A stretch of DNA of 64,000 nt from Kitasatospora aureofaciens (lineage in GTDB: Bacteria > Actinomycetota > Actinomycetes > Streptomycetales > Streptomycetaceae), in contig NZ_JAHTKP010000004.1 of assembly GCF_019192735.1 (NCBI RefSeq), positions 62,001 through 126,000 of the forward strand, given 5' to 3'. A program made the position numbers and the translations under genes. How positions within the stretch are numbered: the first letter of the stretch is position 1; each line of letters opens with the position of its first letter. Shown piece by piece: positions 46,236 to 54,055 of the stretch. Below the pieces are notes generated by a model, which saw nothing but the letters and a program-made list of their open reading frames with translations, did no database searches and was not told the origin of the DNA.

Positions 46236-46242
46236 GGCGCAC

Positions 46243-47616
46243 CTAGCCTTCCGGGTCCGTGACGTGCCCGGTGAGCGCGCCGAGCAGTCGTCGGGCCCGG
46301 GCGTCCTGCCGTTCGACGGCGAGCGGCAGGAGGCAGCGGGCGGCCAGTGCGGGGTCGAACGTCTCCGGGTGCAACGCCTGTTCGGCCCGGGCCAGTTCGG
46401 CGTCCGCGAGCGGGTCGGGTCCGGTCCGGGCCGGCGGGTCGGCCGGCCTGTCGCGGAGCGGCCAGCGCTCGGTGAAGGCGGCGTAGCCCGCGGAGGTGAA
46501 GTTGCTCGGGTACGGCGCGGGACGGTCCCAGCTGAGGAAGAGCCGGACGGCTTCGGGGTTCTCCGTGGCCAGCAGTTCGTGCGCCCAGACGGCATGATCG
46601 CGGCTGGTGGAGAACTTCAGCCCGTCCAGCCGGTAGAACTCGTTGACGACCAGCCCGGACAGGACCGACTGCCACGGCGCGCCGGCGGCCACCGCCAGGG
46701 CGGGGAAGAGGGCCGCGTAGTAGAACGCGTTGTCGATCCCGAGGAACGGCCACAGGCCACCCGATCCGCGCCAGGCGGCGCCGAGTTCACCGAGCTGCCG
46801 GGCGTCCGGGTCGAGCCGGCGGCCGATCAGGTCGAGGTAGGCCAGTCCCATCTCGACCCAGACGTCCAGCCGGTTGCCGCCCACGAGTTCGATCCCCCAG
46901 TCGGTGGGGTAGCTCACCGGGACGTCCGGCAGCCCCTCGGCCAGCAGCCGGGTGAGCAGGGCGCGGACCCGGGCGGGGATCACGGCGGCGGACCAGATCC
47001 GGGTCAGCGCCTCGCGGTACTCCTCCAGCCGGAGGACCGGCCCGTAGTGGCGCACCGCCCGCGGTTCGCCGCCGCACAGGCAGCGCGGGTCGCGCAGCTG
47101 TGCGGCGGTGGCGAAGCCGCCGCAGGCCTCACAGGTGCCGCCGCCCATCGGCCCGGCGCAGGTGGGGCAGCCGCCGGTGACGTAGCCGTGGTGCAGGGTG
47201 CGCCCGCAGGCCCGGCAGGCCAGCATGGTCCACTCGGTCGGGTGCACCAGCCCGGCGGTGACCAGTTCGACGCACAGCCGCGCCACACGGGCGCGGTGGT
47301 TGCGGTCGGTGCGGGGGGTGGTGAAGACGTCGTGCCGGATGCCCGCGGCGGCCAGCGAGGCTCTGATCAGCGCGCCGTACTCGTCGACCAACTCGTCCGG
47401 CTTGCGCCCGAGTTGCTCGGCCTTGGCGACGACGTAGTTCTGGTGGTCGTCGGTGCCGCAGACGGTCAGTACCGACTCGCCGCGGGCGCGGGCGGCCCGG
47501 GCGGCGATGTCGGCGGCGAGGTAGGGGCCGGAGAGGTGGCCGAGGTGCAGCGGTCCGTTCGGGGTCGGCGGCGGGCTGAGCAGCACCACCGGGCCGGCGG
47601 CGCGGTCGCCGGTCAT
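46243..47616 (-). CDS. Methionyl-tRNA-synthetase-like half of a split hydrazine synthetase
   Basis: Class I aminoacyl-tRNA synthetase fold of 457 aa without an evident anticodon-binding domain. The HIGH equivalent is GPLHLGHLSG and the KMSKS equivalent LKFSTSRDH; between them are zinc knuckles (CRACG, CPTCAG, CEACGG, CLCGG) and GGNRLDVWVEMGLAYLD. Proteins of this kind activate an amino acid (glycine or glutamate) and, with a cupin, join it to N6-hydroxylysine through an N-N bond. Characterised versions I know are single cupin-MetRS fusions. Here the ATG overlaps the cupin stop (ATGA at 47613), so two coupled polypeptides do the job. A true tRNA synthetase is unlikely given length and neighbours. 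Confidence 0.8.
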   Translation of the reverse strand: MTGDRAAGPVVLLSPPPTPNGPLHLGHLSGPYLAADIAARAARARGESVLTVCGTDDHQNYVVAKAEQLGRKPDELVDEYGALIRASLAAAGIRHDVFTTPRTDRNHRARVARLCVELVTAGLVHPTEWTMLACRACGRTLHHGYVTGGCPTCAGPMGGGTCEACGGFATAAQLRDPRCLCGGEPRAVRHYGPVLRLEEYREALTRIWSAAVIPARVRALLTRLLAEGLPDVPVSYPTDWGIELVGGNRLDVWVEMGLAYLDLIGRRLDPDARQLGELGAAWRGSGGLWPFLGIDNAFYYAALFPALAVAAGAPWQSVLSGLVVNEFYRLDGLKFSTSRDHAVWAHELLATENPEAVRLFLSWDRPAPYPSNFTSAGYAAFTERWPLRDRPADPPARTGPDPLADAELARAEQALHPETFDPALAARCLLPLAVERQDARARRLLGALTGHVTDPEG

Positions 47617-48050
47617 GACCGGCCTCCGTCCGCCGCGGTCCCGGTCGCCGCGGTCCCGGTCGCCGTGTCCCCGTCCGCCGCGTTCCCGTCGGCCGCGCCC
47701 TCGTCCGCCGTGTCCCCGTCGGGCAGCCAGTAGATGCTCAGGACGGTCAGCGGGTCGGTCTGCGAGCGGTTGTGGATCACGTGCCGCTCCTGCGGGTCGA
47801 GCAGGACGGCGGTCCCGGTCGGGGCCGCGGTGGTACCCGCTCCCTCGACCTCGAACTCGGCCCGGCCGGTGACCACCACCGCCAGCTCGACCTCCGGGTG
47901 GCAGTCCCGCACGCTGGACGAGCCGGGGCCCACCACGCACCACATCGCGTCGAACGGCAGCTTCGCCGCCTCGGGGTACTGCGTCCAGCGTCCGATCCGT
48001 ATCCCGTACTCCGCGGTGAGCACCGCCGAGCCGCAGTCAAGGCTGCGCAC
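47613..48050 (-). CDS. Cupin half of a split hydrazine synthetase
   Basis: A 145-aa single-domain cupin. The metal site reads as CHPEVELAVVVTG (His and Glu of motif 1) and PQERHVIHN (His of motif 2). In known hydrazine synthetases this zinc cupin binds N6-hydroxylysine and performs the rearrangement to the hydrazine. GTG 48050 is chosen for GAGGAG upstream. The C-terminus is an Ala-Asp-Gly-Thr repeat of about 25 residues from an in-frame array, which may act as a tether to its MetRS partner. First gene of the leftward operon of five. Confidence 0.75.
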   Translation of the reverse strand: MRSLDCGSAVLTAEYGIRIGRWTQYPEAAKLPFDAMWCVVGPGSSSVRDCHPEVELAVVVTGRAEFEVEGAGTTAAPTGTAVLLDPQERHVIHNRSQTDPLTVLSIYWLPDGDTADEGAADGNAADGDTATGTAATGTAADGGRS

Positions 48051-48193
48051 AGTCGTCAACTCCTCAGTGTCATCGGGGGATTGGTGGCGGGATCCAGGGT
48101 GCTGGCGGTGCCTCGAAGCCGGCTGAGGAGCCGCTGACGGACGTCGAGGACGGCTCGATTCCGCCTGGAGAGCGCTCATCTAGCGTGTCGGCC

Positions 48194-48661
48194 ATGGATG
48201 TTGGAGTTGTCCCGGTGCGTTGGGCACCGCGTCGGATGGTCGCGTTCGCCCCGGAAGAGGTACGCGGCTGGGTGGTCAAGCGGTACGGCATCTCGGCCAC
48301 CCGCCCGAGCCCGCCGGACCGCGTGGTCGAGGCCGCGCGCGTGGCGGTCGGGGCGAGCCTGCCGGAGGCGTATCCGGACGCGCTGAGCTGCGCCTTCAGC
48401 GTGCTGCACGAGGATCCGGACGGCTGCTACGTGGTCGTCGGCTGGTGGAGCCCGAACCGGGTGATCCTGCACACCCGGACCTGGATCTCCGAGTGGGCCG
48501 ATCCCGGCGTTTGGCAGCCGGCCCAGGGCGGGGCCACCGCCTGCATCTGGGAGATGGTGGCGCTGGCCGCCGAGCGGGACGCCTGGGTGCGCCACGTGGT
48601 GCGGCCGGACGTCCCGGACCTGGCCGGCTACCTGGCGGCCACCATCAGCGGCGAGTTCTGA
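48194..48661 (+). CDS. Hypothetical protein, 155 aa
   Basis: Not recognised. A soluble alpha/beta protein with RRMVAFAPEEVRGWVVKRYGI, DGCYVVVGWWSPNRVILHTRTWIS, and a C-terminal helix WEMVALAAERDAWVRHVVRPD. The conserved-looking tryptophan-rich core and closing Asp/Tyr segment suggest a real small enzyme or binding protein. It diverges from the cupin gene, so its expression may follow the hydrazine module. ATG 48194 or the GTG three codons upstream may start it. Confidence 0.6.
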   Translation: MDVGVVPVRWAPRRMVAFAPEEVRGWVVKRYGISATRPSPPDRVVEAARVAVGASLPEAYPDALSCAFSVLHEDPDGCYVVVGWWSPNRVILHTRTWISEWADPGVWQPAQGGATACIWEMVALAAERDAWVRHVVRPDVPDLAGYLAATISGEF

Positions 48662-48670
48662 GGAGGGGAC

Positions 48671-48856
48671 ATGGCCCTGGCCGTGCTACTGGCGCTGGGC
48701 GTGGTGCTGCGGAGGCTGCCGGTGGGCCGCCGGACGGTCGATCGGGCACTGGCCGCGATCGCCGCCCGGCGGCCCGGACCGGGCCACTGGTTCAGGAACG
48801 TCCTGCCGGGACGACGGAACGCCCTGCCGGGACGATCCTCGACACCGCCGGAATGA
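48671..48856 (+). CDS. Small hydrophobic-N-terminus protein, 61 aa (tentative)
   Basis: An ATG preceded by AGGAGGGG two bases away, 9 bp after the upstream stop. The frame encodes MALAVLLALGVVLRRLPVG and a basic tail. It overlaps the convergent luciferase-like gene by 65 bp. It could be a small membrane peptide. Evidence is limited to the ribosome binding site and spacing. Confidence 0.35.
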   Translation: MALAVLLALGVVLRRLPVGRRTVDRALAAIAARRPGPGHWFRNVLPGRRNALPGRSSTPPE

Positions 48857-49796
48857 CCTCCGCCCAGACGTCGAGCGCGCCCTCCCGCCACGGGTCGGGC
48901 GGCTCGACGATGGCGTGGTCGACTCCCAGCTCGGCGAGTTGGTGGAACCGCTCGATCGCGCCGGCGGGCGAGTAGGCCCCGTTCCCGCCGGCCCTGCTGA
49001 GCGCGCCCGTGCCCAGCGTGGTCTTCTCGATCTCGTCGTACGGGCGGCCGACTTCGGCGCAGCGCTGCCGCAGCACCTCGAACTGCTCGCGGATGACCTC
49101 GGTCGGCCTGAGGTGGGCGTTGCGTCGCATCGGGTGCTGCGGCGGCAGGGTGGCCAGCTTGTCCTTGATCAGCTCGGGGTCGGGCAGCTCGTAGACGTTG
49201 CAGGCGTCCGCGTACCGGGCGACCAGGCCGAAGGTCCTCCGCCGGCCCTGGCCGCCGATCAGGATCGGCGGATGCGGCCGCTGCGGCGAGTTGGGCTCGT
49301 TGCGCGGTTCCTCCAGCTGGTAGTGGACGCCGGTGAACGGCTCCGGGTCGCCCGCCCACATGTGCTTGGCGAGCCGGACGGTCTCCTCCAGCCGCTCGAA
49401 CCGCTCGGCGCGCGGGACCACCGGGATGCCGAGGCCGCGCTGCTCCTGCTCGTACCAGGCGGCGCCGATCCCGAAGTACATCCGGCCGCCGGAGAGCGCG
49501 TCGAGCGTGCTCACCGTCTTCACCAGGACGCCGGGGTGGCGGTTCACCACGCCGGTGACCAGGGTGCCGAGGCGGATCCGCGAGGTCTGCCCGGCGACGA
49601 AGCCCAGGGTGGCGTACGCCTCCGGGCAGGGGCCCGCGGGGCCGCGGTTGAGCGGGGTCTGGAAGAAGTGGTCCATCACCCAGAGGCTGTCGAAGCCGAC
49701 CTCCTCCGCGGTCCGCGCGATCCGGCCGAGCGTGCTGCCGATGTTCTCCGGTGAGCCGGGCCAGCCGAAGTCGGTGATGTTGATGCCGAGGCGCAT
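48792..49796 (-). CDS. LLM-class (F420 or flavin-dependent) oxidoreductase
   Basis: Luciferase-like TIM-barrel enzyme, 334 aa. Visible are GINITDFGW, SLWVMDHFFQTP, RIRLGTLVTGVVNRHPGVLVKTVSTLDALSGGR as shorter blocks of the F420-dependent pattern, FGIGAAWYEQEQRGLGI and PPILIGGQGRRRTFGLVARYADACN. These suggest F420 rather than FMN. ATG 49796 follows GGAGG. The tail has two Val-Pro-Ala-Gly-Arg-Ser copies encoded by a 21-bp repeat. It closes the operon that begins with the lysine hydroxylase, so a reductive or oxidative step on the N-containing intermediate or polyketide is possible. Confidence 0.8.
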   Translation of the reverse strand: MRLGINITDFGWPGSPENIGSTLGRIARTAEEVGFDSLWVMDHFFQTPLNRGPAGPCPEAYATLGFVAGQTSRIRLGTLVTGVVNRHPGVLVKTVSTLDALSGGRMYFGIGAAWYEQEQRGLGIPVVPRAERFERLEETVRLAKHMWAGDPEPFTGVHYQLEEPRNEPNSPQRPHPPILIGGQGRRRTFGLVARYADACNVYELPDPELIKDKLATLPPQHPMRRNAHLRPTEVIREQFEVLRQRCAEVGRPYDEIEKTTLGTGALSRAGGNGAYSPAGAIERFHQLAELGVDHAIVEPPDPWREGALDVWAEVIPAVSRIVPAGRSVVPAGRS

Positions 49797-49825
49797 GCGC
49801 CACCTCCATGTCGGGACGTCACGGA

Positions 49826-50509
49826 TCAGACGGGCCAGTCGAGCCGGCGCAGCGCGGCGTCGACGAAGCCCCACTCGTAGCGGGCCGCGAGCGCGAAGTT
49901 CCCTTCCAGCCGTTCGAGTTCGCCGGCGGAACAGCTTTCGCCGAGGTCGTCGACGAGGGTCAGGAAGCCTTCCAGCACCTCCCGGTAGTCCTCGCCCGGG
50001 TGCAGCGCGGACACCCACTGCGCGTAGCGCGCGCCGGGATCGTGGCGCTCCCGCAGATCGTCGGCGATCTGCAGGTAGAACCAGGAGCAGGGCAGCAGCG
50101 CCCCGATGCCCTCGGCCAGCGAGCTCGCGCTCGCCGCGGCGAAGAACGAGGTGTAGGCGTGGGTGGACGGGTCGGCCGGACGGGTGCGCCAGGAGGCGTC
50201 CCCGGCCCGTTCCAGCTCGGCCGCCATCAGGTCGTACCCCAGGGCCATCGCCTGGCGGGCCTCCAGGGTGCCGACGGCCATCCTGGCCAGCACCAGGGCG
50301 TGGGTGTGGTCGTGGGTCAGCGCGGCGCAGCGGGCCAGGCCGCGCCCGTACGCCGGCAGCAGGAAGTCGGCGTCCTGCCGGGCGAAGTGCAGCAGCGCCT
50401 CGCCCGGCAGGGAGCCGTCCCGCAGGCCCGCGAAGAACGGATGGTCCTTGATCTTCTCCAGCAGCGGTGCGCCCGCCGCCCGGAGCCGTTCGCGCAGGGT
50501 CGCCGGCAT
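49826..50509 (-). CDS. TenA/thiaminase-II-fold protein
   Basis: All-helical TenA/PQQC-superfamily protein of 227 aa. TenA features: HPFFAGLRDGSLPGEALLHFARQDADFL (Asp), HAYTSFF, ALLPCSWFYLQI with the conserved Cys and RYEWGF with Glu. The diiron ligand set of heme-oxygenase-like oxidases is not evident. ATG 50509 overlaps the SCP2 stop by one base. Thiamine salvage would be out of place here. It may instead hydrolyse or deaminate a C-N bond of a pathway intermediate, which is inference. Confidence 0.75.
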   Translation of the reverse strand: MPATLRERLRAAGAPLLEKIKDHPFFAGLRDGSLPGEALLHFARQDADFLLPAYGRGLARCAALTHDHTHALVLARMAVGTLEARQAMALGYDLMAAELERAGDASWRTRPADPSTHAYTSFFAAASASSLAEGIGALLPCSWFYLQIADDLRERHDPGARYAQWVSALHPGEDYREVLEGFLTLVDDLGESCSAGELERLEGNFALAARYEWGFVDAALRRLDWPV

Positions 50510-50931
50510 CAGTCGAACCACTCGCCCTGCTTCATGCCGAAGAAGGCGTTCCCGCGCAGCTTCAACTTGCCGGTGACGAAGGCCTTCTGGCCGGAGAGCT
50601 TGCCGGTGGCCATCAGCAGCATGTCGATCAGCTTGACGCCGATGACGACGTTCGCGTCGTCCCGGGTGCCGTGGCCGACCGCGCAGGTGCCATCCGCCAC
50701 CGCCAGGTAGTACTCCTTGACGCCGGCGGCGGTGGCCACCTCGTACTGGAAGACGCCGCTCTCGCCGTTGGCCTTGGCCGGGTTGAACGTCGAGGCCAGC
50801 CGCTCGTACACGGTGTCCAGCGCCGCCTCGACGCCGCCGGGCCGCTCGGCGAGCTGCTGCTCCACCTGGTCCTTGGCCGTGGCGTCGACCAGCGCGACCA
50901 GCTCCTTGAAGCGCGTTTCGAGGTCCGACAT
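50509..50931 (-). CDS. SCP2 sterol-carrier-fold protein
   Basis: A 140-aa lipid-binding fold. It includes AALDTVYERLASTFNPAKANG, VFQYEVATAAGVKEYYLAVADG and the C-terminal IDMLLMATGKLSGQKAFVTGKLKLRGN. SCP2 proteins bind hydrophobic ligands such as acyl-CoAs or polyketides. It is coupled to the TenA-like gene. A carrier of a greasy intermediate between soluble enzymes is plausible. Confidence 0.8.
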   Translation of the reverse strand: MSDLETRFKELVALVDATAKDQVEQQLAERPGGVEAALDTVYERLASTFNPAKANGESGVFQYEVATAAGVKEYYLAVADGTCAVGHGTRDDANVVIGVKLIDMLLMATGKLSGQKAFVTGKLKLRGNAFFGMKQGEWFD

Positions 50932-50967
50932 GTCAGAACTCCTCTCGGGAAACGGATACTTGTGTGG

Positions 50968-51010
50968 CTCAGGGATCTCAGGGATCTCAGGGTGCTCAGG
51001 GGTCTCAGGG
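50968..51010 (-). repeat. 5 x 9-bp tandem repeat carrying the flavin monooxygenase stop
   Basis: Five CTCAGGGNN units. Each gives TGA on the minus strand, and the 9-bp period keeps all five stops in the same frame as the real one at 51005-51007. Confidence 0.95.
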
Positions 51011-52636
51011 CCGGGCGAGGACCCAGGAGAGCGCGGAGATCAGCCGGTTGCCCTCCGGGTCGGCGCCCTTGCGGCTGCGCCAGGCGACGAACCCGTCCGG
51101 GCGGACCAGCACCGCACCGTCGTCCTGGACGCCGTGGCGCTCGGCCCACTGCGCAGGCGGCACGTCGAGGTCGAAGCCCGCCAGGTGGAAGTCCAGGTCG
51201 AGGCCGAGTTCGTCGCAGGCGCGCACAACGGCGGCCGACCAGCTCGCACCGTCCCGGCCGGCCACCAGCGCGAAGTTCCGGCCGTACAGGTCGAGTGTGG
51301 AGGCCCCGGGTCCGGTGGTCAGGTGGGGGGCGCGGGTGCCGGGCTGGGCGGACAGCTTGCCGGTCTCCACGGCGGGCAGGCCGTCGTCCGGCTCGTCGCC
51401 GTCGGGGTCCGGGATCACGGCGGTCGAACGGTAGCGGTAGCCCAGGATCACCGACCACCAGTCCCAGACCCGCATCCCGTCGACCTCGCCGGACGCGGTG
51501 CCGGTGCGCCAGACCATCTGCGCCATCGCCTGCTCCATGGTGAACTCGGAGACCGCGCGGCGCTCGGCGTCGTAGGTCGCCAGCAGCCCGGGACCGGCCT
51601 CGCCCTTGACGACGGCGGCCAGCTTCCAGGCCAGGTTGTGCGCGTCCTGGATGCCCGTGCTGCCGCCGAACGCGCCGGTCGGCGGCACGATCCGGGCGGC
51701 GTCGCCGGCCAGCAGCACCCGCCCGTGGACGAACCGCTCGGCGCAGTAGGCCCCGATCGCGAACGGCAGCACCGTCGTTCCGTCCGGCAGTTGCGGGATC
51801 AGCCGGCCCGTGAGGCCCGGGACACCGACCGCTTCGCCGAACAGCTCCAGGCAGCGCTCCGCCGGGTAGTCGGCGACCGTCTCGCCCTCGTCCGGCTCGA
51901 ACGGCAGGCCGAAGCACCAGCGGTCCTTCCCGTCGTGGGGGAAGATCACCGTGCCCTGCCGCGGGCTGCCCAGGTAGGCGAAGCCGAAGCGGCGACCGGC
52001 GACCACCCGGTCGAGGTCGGCCTCGATCACCATCGACAGGGTGTTGAGCAGCACCCCGGGACCCTGGACCGGCAGGTCCAACAGCCGTCGCACCGTGCTC
52101 TTCTGGCCGTCCGCGGCCACCACGTACCGGGCCTCCACGGTGGACTCCGCGCCGCTCGCCACCTCGCGCAACTGCGCGGTGACGCCCTGCGGGTGCTCGG
52201 TGAGGCCGGTGAGCGCGACGCCGTAGCGCACGTCGGCACCCAGCTCCCGCGCCCGGTCGCGCAGGATGACCTCCAGCCGGTCCTGGTCGATCGGGCACCA
52301 CTCGGTCGGGCTGACGCCCTCGGCGGAGCCGGGCGCCAGATCGACGAAGTCCGCGTCCCGGTCCGCCAGCGTCCCGGCGATCAGCATGCGGGAGGAGTCC
52401 GGGTCGGAGGCCACGATGCCCTCGCCCCGGGCGGCGAAGAGGCGTTCCTCCAGGCCGACTTGGCGGAACACCTCCACCGAGCGGGCGTTGATCCCCCGGG
52501 CGCGGGGGTGGATCAGCTCCTGCGGGTGGCGTTCGACCAGGACCGGGCGCAGCCCGTGCCAGGCCAGGAACACGGCCGCGGTCAGGCCGGCCAACCCGGC
52601 GCCCACGATGAGCACTTCGGTCCGTTCGTCGGGCAT
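51005..52636 (-). CDS. Class A FAD-dependent aromatic monooxygenase
   Basis: PheA/TfdB-type hydroxylase of 543 aa, like the PgaE, RdmE and OxyS enzymes. The Rossmann loop is VLIVGAGLAGLTAAVFLAWHG, with ERHPQELIHPRARGIN, ADGQKSTVRR and the flavin-binding GDAARIVPPTGAFGGSTGIQDAHNLAWKL. A thioredoxin-like C-terminal domain follows. It hydroxylates or Baeyer-Villiger-oxidises an aromatic ring of the polyketide using NAD(P)H and O2. It lies 42 bp downstream of the lysine hydroxylase. Confidence 0.9.
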   Translation of the reverse strand: MPDERTEVLIVGAGLAGLTAAVFLAWHGLRPVLVERHPQELIHPRARGINARSVEVFRQVGLEERLFAARGEGIVASDPDSSRMLIAGTLADRDADFVDLAPGSAEGVSPTEWCPIDQDRLEVILRDRARELGADVRYGVALTGLTEHPQGVTAQLREVASGAESTVEARYVVAADGQKSTVRRLLDLPVQGPGVLLNTLSMVIEADLDRVVAGRRFGFAYLGSPRQGTVIFPHDGKDRWCFGLPFEPDEGETVADYPAERCLELFGEAVGVPGLTGRLIPQLPDGTTVLPFAIGAYCAERFVHGRVLLAGDAARIVPPTGAFGGSTGIQDAHNLAWKLAAVVKGEAGPGLLATYDAERRAVSEFTMEQAMAQMVWRTGTASGEVDGMRVWDWWSVILGYRYRSTAVIPDPDGDEPDDGLPAVETGKLSAQPGTRAPHLTTGPGASTLDLYGRNFALVAGRDGASWSAAVVRACDELGLDLDFHLAGFDLDVPPAQWAERHGVQDDGAVLVRPDGFVAWRSRKGADPEGNRLISALSWVLARP

Positions 52637-52678
52637 CTCGTCTTCCTCCTGGGGCCGTTGGGCGGGGATCCGGGCCGG

Positions 52679-53971
52679 TCAGGCCCACAGGGTGTGCACC
52701 TGTTCGTCGCGGATGCTGAACACCGAGCGATCGAGCAGAGAGTTGATGATCACAGCGCTGCGCACCGACAGCAGGCTGAGGTTGGGGTCGACCACGCCGT
52801 GGCTGGACTGGGCGCGGTTCTGGACGAAGATCCGGTTGGTGTCGCCGTGCTTCCAGCGCAGCGAGTAGTCCGGCTCGATGGCCGGTTCCTCGCCCTCCGC
52901 CAGGTCCAGCAGCTCCGGCGCCAGCGGCAGCGGCGCGGGCCGCCGGCCGGTGGCCAGCACGACGTGCCGGGCGGAGTGCTGCTCCTGCCCGCCGCCGAGC
53001 CGGCGGCAGCGCAGCACCACCGACCCGTGCCGCTCGGCGGCCCCGACCACGTCGCGGCCGGGCAGCATCATCACCGGCGAGCGTCCGTCGGCTAGCCAGA
53101 TCTCGTAGTTGACCTGGTAGAGCTCCTGGAGGGTGGTCATCGAGACGCCGTCGCTGGTGAGGATCTGGTTCGAGACGAACCGGTCGCGCAGGTGCGCGGG
53201 GAGACTCTGGAAGTGGCGCACGTAGGCGGGCCGGTAGAAGTCGTTGGCGGGTGGCGAGTCGTCCATCGGCGCGAACCACGGCCGCCGGCCGATCCAGCGG
53301 ATCTCCCGCAGCCCCAGCCGCAGGAGCGACAGCACGGCTTCGGCGCCGGTCTGGCCGCCGCCGACCACGACGGCGGTCTCGTGCGGTTCGGGGCGACAGC
53401 CGGCGAAGTGCTCGGCCAACTGCTCGGCCAGCAGGACGCCGGGCAGCGGGACGCCGGGCAGGCCGGGGTCGGCGAAGCAGTCCGGTACGTACGGGCGGGT
53501 GCCCAGCCCGAGCACCAGGTGGTCGCTGGTGGCGACCGGCCGGTCGTCGGCGAGCAGGACGAAGACCTCGTCGAACCGGACCCCGGTGACGTCGACGCCG
53601 TACCGGATGGTCCCCAACTCGCCGCTGGCCCACGCGAGGTAGCGGTCGTACTCCAGCCTGGGGATGGCGTCGAACTGGGCGTTCAGGAAGGCGTAGATCC
53701 GTCCGGTGGTGACCAGGTAGTTGAGGAAGGAGAACCGGTTGCGCGGATCGACCAGGGTGACCAGGTCCTTGACCCAGGAGGTCTGCAGCCGGACGCCCGG
53801 GTGCATCAACTCGGGGTGCCAGGCGTGCGATTGCCGCCGGTCGAAGAGGGCCACCGGCCCGGGTACGGCTCCCTCGGCGAGGGCGGCGAAGCTCAGGTTG
53901 GCCGGGCCCGCACCGATGCCCGCGACCGCGTAGTGCGGGAGTCCGACAGGCCGGCTGGTGGAAGTCGACAC
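52679..53971 (-). CDS. L-lysine/ornithine N-hydroxylase (N6-hydroxylysine former)
   Basis: Flavin N-monooxygenase of the IucD/SidA family, 430 aa, full length. The FAD site is GIGAGPANLSFAALAE, followed by LQTSWVKDLVTLVDPRNRFSFLNYL, the NADPH site VVVGGGQTGAEAVL, WFAPMDDSPPANDFY and the closing HGVVDPNLSLLSVRSAVIINSLL. It hydroxylates the terminal amine of lysine, the first step of the N-N bond route. No siderophore NRPS or NIS synthetase is nearby, which argues against siderophore use. First gene of the leftward operon and divergent from the amide ligase at 54223. Confidence 0.9.
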   Translation of the reverse strand: MSTSTSRPVGLPHYAVAGIGAGPANLSFAALAEGAVPGPVALFDRRQSHAWHPELMHPGVRLQTSWVKDLVTLVDPRNRFSFLNYLVTTGRIYAFLNAQFDAIPRLEYDRYLAWASGELGTIRYGVDVTGVRFDEVFVLLADDRPVATSDHLVLGLGTRPYVPDCFADPGLPGVPLPGVLLAEQLAEHFAGCRPEPHETAVVVGGGQTGAEAVLSLLRLGLREIRWIGRRPWFAPMDDSPPANDFYRPAYVRHFQSLPAHLRDRFVSNQILTSDGVSMTTLQELYQVNYEIWLADGRSPVMMLPGRDVVGAAERHGSVVLRCRRLGGGQEQHSARHVVLATGRRPAPLPLAPELLDLAEGEEPAIEPDYSLRWKHGDTNRIFVQNRAQSSHGVVDPNLSLLSVRSAVIINSLLDRSVFSIRDEQVHTLWA

Positions 53972-54010
53972 GGTTGAAGCCTCTTTACGTGAGGGTGCCC
54001 GTTTTCAAGT

Positions 54011-54055
54011 CGTGAGGCTGCGCTGCGTGAGGCTGCGCTGCGTGAGGTTGCGCTG
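54011..54055. promoter_or_regulatory. 3 x 15-bp direct repeat in the PKS/hydroxylase divergent promoter region
   Basis: Three copies of CGTGAGGCTGCGCTG (third with C to T) lie 40 bp upstream of the lysine hydroxylase start and about 170 bp upstream of amide ligase 2. The position suits an activator-binding site for the SARP, but the period is longer than the usual 11 bp. Confidence 0.4.

Noticed and set aside
46243..47616. Second housekeeping or resistance methionyl-tRNA synthetase
   Set aside because: It is short, lacks a visible anticodon-binding domain, and overlaps a cupin gene beside a DAO-like oxidase. The hydrazine synthetase reading explains more.
49826..50509. Heme-oxygenase-like diiron N-oxygenase
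   Set aside because: The Glu/His/Asp ligand pattern is not evident, while TenA-specific Cys (LLPCSW) and Glu (YEWGF) are kept.
52679..53971. Siderophore gene cluster marker
   Set aside because: No NRPS, IucA/C-type synthetase or ferric uptake genes are nearby; the hydroxylase shares an operon with polyketide tailoring genes.
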